Positions 63,052 through 64,000 of a DNA stretch of 64,000 bases are shown here, piece by piece. The position numbers and the translations under genes are program-made. A model generated the notes under the pieces. The model searched no databases, had not been told where the DNA came from, and worked only from the letters and a program-made list of their open reading frames with translations. The stretch covers positions 3,012,120 through 3,076,119 of the forward strand of contig NZ_BMXQ01000001.1 of the NCBI RefSeq assembly GCF_014651835.1, read 5' to 3'. Source of the DNA: Pigmentiphaga litoralis (GTDB taxonomy: Bacteria > Pseudomonadota > Gammaproteobacteria > Burkholderiales > Burkholderiaceae_B). How positions within the stretch are numbered: the stretch's first letter is position 1; each line of letters starts with the position of its first letter.

Positions 63052-64000
63052 ATGACCGGGCAGGACCTTCCACGCCTGTACGCAGGCCGCAGTCAATCCG
63101 TCGTGGCGTGGTGGCGCGCCTCCTGTACTACCTTGCTGCTGGCCACCGCCCTGTCGGTAGGCGGATGCGCGCTGCCGTCCCAGGAAGGCCGCATGGAATC
63201 CCAGGCGATCAGCGCGGCCGAAGGTGCAAGCACACGCATCGGTCGATCGCTCGCAGGCGCGGCGTCCGCCAACCCGGGGCTGACTGGCATCAGCCCCCTG
63301 TCGGACGCGCGCGGAGCCTTCGCCGCCCGGATGCGGCTGGTACAGGGCGCGGAACGCACGATCGATGTGCAGTCCTACATCTGGCACAAGGACGCGACCG
63401 GCACGCTGCTGTTGCGGGCGCTTCATGATGCGGCCGAGCGCGGCGTGCGCGTGCGCCTGCTGCTGGACGACAACGGCACGGCGGGCCTGGACGATGCGCT
63501 GGCTGCGCTCGACCGCCACCCCAAGATCGAAGTGCGCCTGTTCAACCCGTTTTCGGTACGGTCCCCGAAGGCGATTGGCTACCTGACGCACTTTGATCGC
63601 GCCAACCGGCGCATGCACAACAAGTCGTTCACGGTCGACAACCAGGCCACCATCGTTGGCGGACGAAATATCGGCGACGAGTACTTTGGCGCCACCGACG
63701 ACGTGGTTTTTGCCGACCTGGACGTCATTGCCGTGGGCGCTGTCGTGCCGGACATGTCGAAAGACTTCGACCGGTACTGGGCCAGCCTGTCGGCCTATCC
63801 CATCGACCGCATCCTGGCTTCCAAAAAGCCGGTGCCGCTCGAAGAGGCTTTGCCGCCGCTTGCCGAAGACAATCCGCAGGCCAACCGCTACCGGAAAGCC
63901 AATGACGAATCTCGCCTGCTCGACTCGCTGTACGAGGGCAAGATCGAATTTCAGTGGAGCAAGGTGCGGATGATCAGCGACGATCCGCGCAAGGGCCTGG
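63052..64000 (+). CDS. Phospholipase D-like lipoprotein, N-terminal part (runs off the window)
   Basis: The frame opens at ATG 63052 behind CAGGGAG and stays open to the right edge. The signal has a lipobox SVGGC (Cys39). The first PLD repeat includes RTIDVQSYIWHKDATGTLLL and the HKD motif HNKSFTVDNQATIVGGRN with His189. This is the layout of cardiolipin-synthase-like or PLD-type phosphodiesterases. The second HKD would lie beyond the edge. The lipoprotein anchor suggests a periplasm-facing location. Confidence 0.85.
   Translation, partial: MTGQDLPRLYAGRSQSVVAWWRASCTTLLLATALSVGGCALPSQEGRMESQAISAAEGASTRIGRSLAGAASANPGLTGISPLSDARGAFAARMRLVQGAERTIDVQSYIWHKDATGTLLLRALHDAAERGVRVRLLLDDNGTAGLDDALAALDRHPKIEVRLFNPFSVRSPKAIGYLTHFDRANRRMHNKSFTVDNQATIVGGRNIGDEYFGATDDVVFADLDVIAVGAVVPDMSKDFDRYWASLSAYPIDRILASKKPVPLEEALPPLAEDNPQANRYRKANDESRLLDSLYEGKIEFQWSKVRMISDDPRKGL

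Overview
The window looks like a chromosome segment from a high-GC betaproteobacterium of the Burkholderiales, most likely Alcaligenaceae (Bordetella/Achromobacter-like). The evidence is the gene order gdhA / hemA-prfA-prmC-grxD, several Bug-type (TctC) periplasmic receptors, porin and IS3 relics, and 60-65% GC in the conserved part. The genus is inferred, not proven.

Layout. At 1-1.1 kb is the 3' part of a PhoD-like phosphatase. At 1.8-10.9 kb is a defence island: a Hachiman pair (hamA-hamB), a CoiA-like nuclease gene with two compensating frameshifts, and, converging on it, a Gabija-type pair (class 2 OLD nuclease plus UvrD-like helicase). A relic of a holo-ACP synthase gene follows. At 11.3-24 kb is a large aromatic-acid catabolic cluster. 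It holds a Bug receptor, a 4,5-dihydroxyphthalate decarboxylase homologue, a class III extradiol dioxygenase, a meta-cleavage hydrolase, a Rieske oxygenase, a Gfo/Idh/MocA dehydrogenase, MarR and GntR regulators, an OYE-type reductase, an FAH hydrolase, a second Bug receptor and a two-domain VOC dioxygenase. At 24.3-27.6 kb a LysR gene faces a Bug-monooxygenase pair. At 27.6-29 kb is a graveyard of a LysR fragment, a porin fragment and an IS3 remnant.

At 29.1-32.3 kb are a polyprenyl-phosphate glycosyltransferase fused to GtrA and an ArnT-like membrane glycosyltransferase. Past a degenerate 1.1 kb stretch lie an OmpR/EnvZ-type two-component pair (33.5-35.5 kb) and a lipoprotein fused to an NMT1-type binding domain. 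This group may modify lipid A or another envelope glycan. At 37-39.3 kb is decayed DNA with a TetR pseudogene. At 39.3-44.9 kb is a second catabolic cluster with an NTF2-like protein, FAH, two VOC proteins, a PDR/VanB-type reductase, a Bug receptor and a divergent LysR. It has a reductase but no Rieske oxygenase, whereas the first cluster has an oxygenase but no reductase.

At 46.7-54.3 kb is a mobilizable-element-like segment. It carries a DUF932 protein, an XRE repressor with a perfect operator palindrome, a short MobA/MobL relaxase with an RSF1010-like nic sequence upstream, an inovirus Gp2/YagK-like replication protein, an AlpA-like HTH protein and unknowns. It abuts the 3' end of a tRNA-Phe gene, a classic integration target, but no integrase is visible.

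From 54.4 kb to the right edge is conserved chromosome: tRNA-Phe, gdhA, hemA, prfA, prmC, grxD, a nucleoside deoxyribosyltransferase-like gene, a secreted protein, a Bcr/CflA-type efflux pump, a small lipoprotein and the start of a phospholipase D-like lipoprotein.
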